A stretch of 64,000 nucleotides of DNA. It comes from Flavobacterium sp. UBA7665. GTDB taxonomy: Bacteria; Bacteroidota; Bacteroidia; Flavobacteriales; Flavobacteriaceae. The DNA lies in assembly GCA_002483285.1 (NCBI GenBank), contig DLHP01000030.1:62001-126000 (forward strand), in the 5' to 3' direction. The notes beneath the pieces were generated by a model that ran no database searches, had not been told where the DNA came from, and saw nothing but the letters and a program-made list of their open reading frames with translations. The first letter of the stretch is position 1. Every line of letters starts with the position of its first letter. Below are positions 60,689-64,000 of this stretch, in pieces. The translations under genes were made by a program, and so were the position numbers.

Positions 60689-61123
60689 ATGAAAAACATG
60701 ATTTCCTTAATCGCAATCCTGGCTTTTGGCACCACGGCAATGGCACAACAGATTGAATTTGTTGACAAGGACAATACCATTGATTACGGTAAGGTTTACA
60801 AAGAAAACGACAACGGCGTGCGCTCATTTGTGTTTAAAAACACCGGTGACAAGCCGCTCGTCATCACCAACGTGCAATCTACTTGTGGTTGTACGATACC
60901 AACTAAACCTACTGCTCCTATTGCTCCGGGTAAAACCGGGAAAATCGATGTGAAATACAATATGAACCCGGGTCCAATCAGGAAAACCATTACAGTAGAA
61001 TCTAACGCGACCAACGTACCCGAAGGACGGGTGGCCATCAAAATCAAGGGCGAGGTGCTTGTTAAAGACCAAGTCAATATAATCGAAAAGAAAAAGGGCG
61101 TTCCTACCAGCAGCGACCAATAA
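60689..61123 (+). CDS. DUF1573 secreted protein
   Basis: 144 aa from the ATG at 60689 (Sec signal MKNMISLIAILAFGTTAMAQ; an upstream in-frame start lacks a signal at its N-terminus). Ig-like DUF1573 domain: DYGKVYKENDNGVRSFVFKNTGDKPLVITNVQSTCGCTIP, IAPGKTGKIDVKYNMNPGPIRKTITVESNAT. Probable periplasmic beta-sandwich; function unknown. Confidence 0.9.
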   Translation: MKNMISLIAILAFGTTAMAQQIEFVDKDNTIDYGKVYKENDNGVRSFVFKNTGDKPLVITNVQSTCGCTIPTKPTAPIAPGKTGKIDVKYNMNPGPIRKTITVESNATNVPEGRVAIKIKGEVLVKDQVNIIEKKKGVPTSSDQ

Positions 61124-61126
61124 GAC

Positions 61127-61154
61127 AAAAGGCTTCAGTAATGAGGCCTTTTTT
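61127..61154 (+). terminator. Terminator after the DUF1573 gene
   Basis: AAAAGGCTTC (61127-61136) pairs with GAGGCCTTTT (61143-61152) including one G-T, then a run of Ts. Confidence 0.85.
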
Positions 61155-61220
61155 TTGCGATGTGCCAGACACTTTAAAGATTTAGGATTCAAAGCAAGAA
61201 AGAGTCGAGCATTCATCTCC

Positions 61221-61262
61221 TTCAGCGCAGCGATCTTTACTCTTTTAGCGAAGCGGTCTTTC
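61221..61262 (-). repeat. Micro-hairpin array 6 (after the PDZ protease-like gene)
   Basis: On the minus strand: AAAGACCGCTTCGCTAAAAGAG then TAAAGATCGCTGCGCTGA. It starts about 4 nt past the TAG of the gene that ends at 61266. A two-unit member of the family. Confidence 0.65.
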
Positions 61263-61265
61263 CTC

Positions 61266-62591
61266 CTATAAAATACTCTTAAGCTGAAAACGGAATTTAA
61301 GCACCTGCCCATTGCGATCTACCTCAAAGTACAACCATTTTCCTTCCTCTTCTTTAAGTAAATCATTGATGCGTTGCAACGAAAAATTGTAGGCATTAGA
61401 ACCATTAATAGACAAAACCAGGTCGCCTTTCTGGAGCCCGCAGCGTTCTGCCGGCGAGTCTTTACGAACACTTGCCACTGTGTAAACGGGTTTGAGTACG
61501 TATTTGTACTTGAAATTGTTTTGGGTCTTTCGCTCGTTGCTATCGGTGTTGTCACCTACGAGTGTGGTTTGAAACGGCAGGCTTTCCTGCACCAGTTGCA
61601 TGCCCTCGTTTTGCATTTCGATGCCGGTCATGTTGTACTCAAATTTGGCATCAAAATGCCGGCTTTTTTTTAGGAACAACTTTCGTCCATTGTAATCAAA
61701 AATCAACGCAAAACGCCTGAAAATTTCACCACCTACAGAACCTACGCGATCGGCAACCATAGTCACGTTCTTAAGGGAATTGGCATCGGGAAAAGCGATT
61801 ATGGGGTCGTTGAACTGAAATCCCGCCAGTTGCAATTGGTTGATTCTGGCGCGTTTTCCGCTGATGTCGCCGCTAAAACCTTTGCCGAGGTAATCCTCAA
61901 AATTGTTTTTGGGAAGGGCAATTCCCTTAGCCTTGTTTTCAAAGAGCCACAGGGCGTCACTATTGCCCAGATCAAGCAATAACTTGGCATCAATCGAATC
62001 GTGTGCGAGGGTTACGCGGGCGTTGACATAAGGCTTGTTTTTTTCAATACTAATGGGTACGCTGCTGTAGCGCTTGTTTATCTTTTTGCGCAATTTTTCA
62101 TTGTCACGGTATACGACAATCTGTTTGCGTTCGTAGTCGACTGAGACGAGATGGTGTTTAAAAAAATGGAACCCGATGATACCATTGATGGGAACACCCA
62201 CGTGTGAAGAGAAGTTGAAACTTTGGTCGAGTACGATATACAGGTTGTGGTTTTTATCTACAAGTCCGTTGACCGAAAGCAGGTTGTCTGTAGATTTGAG
62301 ACCTTCGATCGCTTCGTCACTGCCCAACCCGCGCAACTTCACTTTCTGAACGTTAAACAGGCTTACTTTATCCTTGTCGTCGAGGCCGAGAAGGATGGTC
62401 TCCTCTACGCCCGTATCCAGCAGGAAATTGAGCTCGACGCCATTGACATTTATTGGAATGAAGATCAGGTTGTTGATGAGTTGAAACGGAATGACTACTT
62501 TGTTTTTACTGGTTTCGAATTCAAAGCCAGACTGCGCGCTGGCGATGAAAGACACCAAAAAAGCAACTATTAAAAGTATTTTATCGCGCAT
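61266..62591 (-). CDS. Retropepsin-like aspartyl protease with C-terminal PDZ domain
   Basis: 441 aa from the ATG at 62591, which begins a Sec signal (MRDKILLIVAFLVSFIASAQ); a start 9 codons earlier is less signal-like. The first half contains FLLDTGVEETILL (Asp59-Thr-Gly, retropepsin active-site type). The second repeat reads LLLDLGNSDALWLF, with DLG in place of DTG/DSG. A PDZ domain ends the protein (SPAERCGLQKGDLVLSINGSNAYNFSLQRINDLLKEEEGK). Family of aspartyl-protease-PDZ proteins of Bacteroidota, probably periplasmic; whether both catalytic halves work is uncertain. Confidence 0.85.
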   Translation of the reverse strand: MRDKILLIVAFLVSFIASAQSGFEFETSKNKVVIPFQLINNLIFIPINVNGVELNFLLDTGVEETILLGLDDKDKVSLFNVQKVKLRGLGSDEAIEGLKSTDNLLSVNGLVDKNHNLYIVLDQSFNFSSHVGVPINGIIGFHFFKHHLVSVDYERKQIVVYRDNEKLRKKINKRYSSVPISIEKNKPYVNARVTLAHDSIDAKLLLDLGNSDALWLFENKAKGIALPKNNFEDYLGKGFSGDISGKRARINQLQLAGFQFNDPIIAFPDANSLKNVTMVADRVGSVGGEIFRRFALIFDYNGRKLFLKKSRHFDAKFEYNMTGIEMQNEGMQLVQESLPFQTTLVGDNTDSNERKTQNNFKYKYVLKPVYTVASVRKDSPAERCGLQKGDLVLSINGSNAYNFSLQRINDLLKEEEGKWLYFEVDRNGQVLKFRFQLKSIL

Positions 62592-62778
62592 GCAAAATAT
62601 TCGGTTAAAAAATGACAACTATCCTCCAACTCCATGATGCAATATAACGCAAAAGAGTTGGCTTGAAGCTAAAAAAATTGCAAATTTGCCATTCAAAAAA
62701 CAGCGACGTATCTTACTCGAGCTACAGCGAACACCCAAAGCAATAGTATGGCGCGCACCGAAATAAATTAAATACACC

Positions 62779-63972
62779 ATGCCAAAAGTTTCAAACAAAG
62801 GAAAGCAAATGCCCGAATCGCCAATCCGAAAATTGGTGCCTTACTCGGAAATCGCCAAAAAGAAAGGACACAAAGTGTACCATCTCAACATAGGACAACC
62901 CGATATCAAGACGCCTAAAGTGGCTATGGACGCGGTTAAAAACGTCAATATAGAAGTGCTTGAATACAGTCATTCTGCCGGTTTTGAAAGCTACCGAACC
63001 AAATTGTCGCAGTATTACAAAGACCATGGATTACCTATTGAACTGGCCGACATCATCATCACAACGGGCGGTTCAGAAGCTTTGCTTTTTGCGATGGGAA
63101 GTACCATGGACCAAGGTGACGAGATCATCATTCCCGAGCCGTTCTACGCCAACTACAACGGATTCTCAACCGCATCGGGTGTAAAAGTCACCCCGGTGAT
63201 TTCAACCATCGATACCGGATTTGCCTTACCGCCGATTGCCGATTTTGAAAAACTGATTACGCCAAAGACCAAAGCCATTTTGATTTGCAATCCCGGAAAC
63301 CCAACCGGTTACCTATACTCTAAAGACGAAATCCTGCAATTGGCCGAGCTTGTCAAAAAACACGACCTGTTTCTGATTGCCGATGAAGTCTACCGCGAGT
63401 TCACATATGACGGAGATGTACATTACTCAGTCATGAATGTGCCTGGACTAGAAGAGCATGCCATCATGATCGACTCGGTTTCTAAACGTTACAGTATGTG
63501 CGGCGCAAGAATCGGTTGCATTGTATCTAAAAATAAAGAAGTCATGGCAACCGCGATGAAATTTGCCCAGGCCCGATTGAGCCCGCCAACTTTTGCGCAA
63601 ATTGCCAGTGAGGCGGCGCTTCAAACCCCGCAAAGTTATTTCGACGAAGTAATCTCAGAATACCGTGAACGCCGCGATACGCTGATTACCGAGCTCAACA
63701 AGATAGACGGTGTAAAAGTAGCCACACCAAAAGGAGCCTTTTACTGCATTGCGCAACTGCCGGTTGACAACGCCGACAATTTTGCACAGTGGTTACTCGA
63801 ATCGTATGATCTCAACGGCGAAACCGTTATGGTAGCTCCGGCGGCTGGCTTCTATTCTACTCCGGGCGTTGGTTTAAATGAAGTTCGTATCGCTTATGTA
63901 CTTAAGAAGGAAGACTTGGTCCGCTCGGTTGAAATCCTCAACGACGCATTGAAAGTTTATAATTCTAAATAG
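62779..63972 (+). CDS. Class I/II pyridoxal-phosphate aminotransferase (aspartate aminotransferase-like)
   Basis: 397 aa. PLP lysine Lys236 in SVSKRYSMCGARIGC, GNPTGYLYS, LIADEVYREFTYDG and the C-terminal EVRIAYVLKKEDL. The fold I aminotransferase alanine/aspartate group. The amino-acid specificity cannot be fixed; flavobacterial homologs are called aspartate aminotransferase. It lies near the right edge of the window, complete with stop TAG. Confidence 0.93.
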   Translation: MPKVSNKGKQMPESPIRKLVPYSEIAKKKGHKVYHLNIGQPDIKTPKVAMDAVKNVNIEVLEYSHSAGFESYRTKLSQYYKDHGLPIELADIIITTGGSEALLFAMGSTMDQGDEIIIPEPFYANYNGFSTASGVKVTPVISTIDTGFALPPIADFEKLITPKTKAILICNPGNPTGYLYSKDEILQLAELVKKHDLFLIADEVYREFTYDGDVHYSVMNVPGLEEHAIMIDSVSKRYSMCGARIGCIVSKNKEVMATAMKFAQARLSPPTFAQIASEAALQTPQSYFDEVISEYRERRDTLITELNKIDGVKVATPKGAFYCIAQLPVDNADNFAQWLLESYDLNGETVMVAPAAGFYSTPGVGLNEVRIAYVLKKEDLVRSVEILNDALKVYNSK

Positions 63973-64000
63973 GTTTTGACAGCCAATCCTGCTGTACGCT

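Overview
The window looks like chromosome of a member of the Bacteroidota, most probably family Flavobacteriaceae and close to Flavobacterium. The signs are the primary-sigma promoter boxes of the form TAnnTTTG, the weak Shine-Dalgarno signals, and the family content: an acyl-CoA-binding protein, the Flavobacterium-style short KdpD, a BBP2 porin, class B1 metallo-beta-lactamase, DUF1573 protein, lipoprotein esterases and a C39-peptidase ABC exporter. No rRNA, tRNA, CRISPR array, insertion sequence or prophage was seen. It is mostly a core-genome segment with accessory islands and an unusual load of short structured repeats between genes.

Layout. 1-3.5 kb: the end of a glutaminyl cyclase and three tandem paralogous lipoprotein esterases. 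3.5-9.8 kb: a secreted hypothetical protein, dnaK, a repeat-rich 480 bp gap, a small membrane protein, single-chain iron-sulfur L-serine ammonia-lyase and a B1 metallo-beta-lactamase. 9.8-20.1 kb: a potassium-uptake locus on the minus strand. Read 5' to 3' it holds a sigma54-type response regulator, a 93-aa protein, a 28-aa membrane peptide, kdpF, kdpA, kdpB, kdpC, a BBP2 porin, a truncated KdpD (KdpD plus USP domains) and a separate histidine kinase. 20.4-26.2 kb: panB, a four-helix-bundle protein flanked by inverted repeat arrays, an RluA-type pseudouridine synthase, a secreted beta-rich protein, an aldehyde dehydrogenase and a membrane protein. 26.3-33.8 kb: a 1350-aa hybrid histidine kinase, a zinc metallopeptidase, two DUF1801 paralogs, then rluD and a PASTA protein on the other strand. 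34-40.6 kb: ddl, coaD, a DbpA-like helicase, an M14 peptidase, NUDIX, pyrE and a SRPBCC protein. 40.7-44.0 kb: a red-light sensing operon (response regulator, heme oxygenase, bacteriophytochrome). 44.2-49.1 kb: a type I peptide-export operon (C39-ABC, HlyD, TolC). 49.2-56.8 kb: an O-antigen-ligase-like protein with TPRs, birA, rsfS-ftsH, and a membrane-lipid operon (LUD, cdsA, psd, ACBP, lipoprotein SOD). 57.8-64 kb: valS, a DUF1573 protein, a PDZ aspartyl-protease-like protein and a class I aminotransferase.

The most unusual content lies between the genes. (i) Six tandem micro-hairpin arrays, five of which start within 0-8 nt of a stop codon on that gene's coding strand; on the opposite strand every unit I checked is a short variable stem closing a GCA or GAA (GNA-type) triloop. 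(ii) Five copies of an ~80-110 nt interspersed element whose distal stem differs between copies but stays paired. (iii) Three different 7-bp-period microsatellites directly upstream of panB, ddl and coaD. The kdp locus also has a tiny extra membrane peptide directly before KdpF. These are the best candidates for something undescribed. Everything here was read by eye, with no database search.
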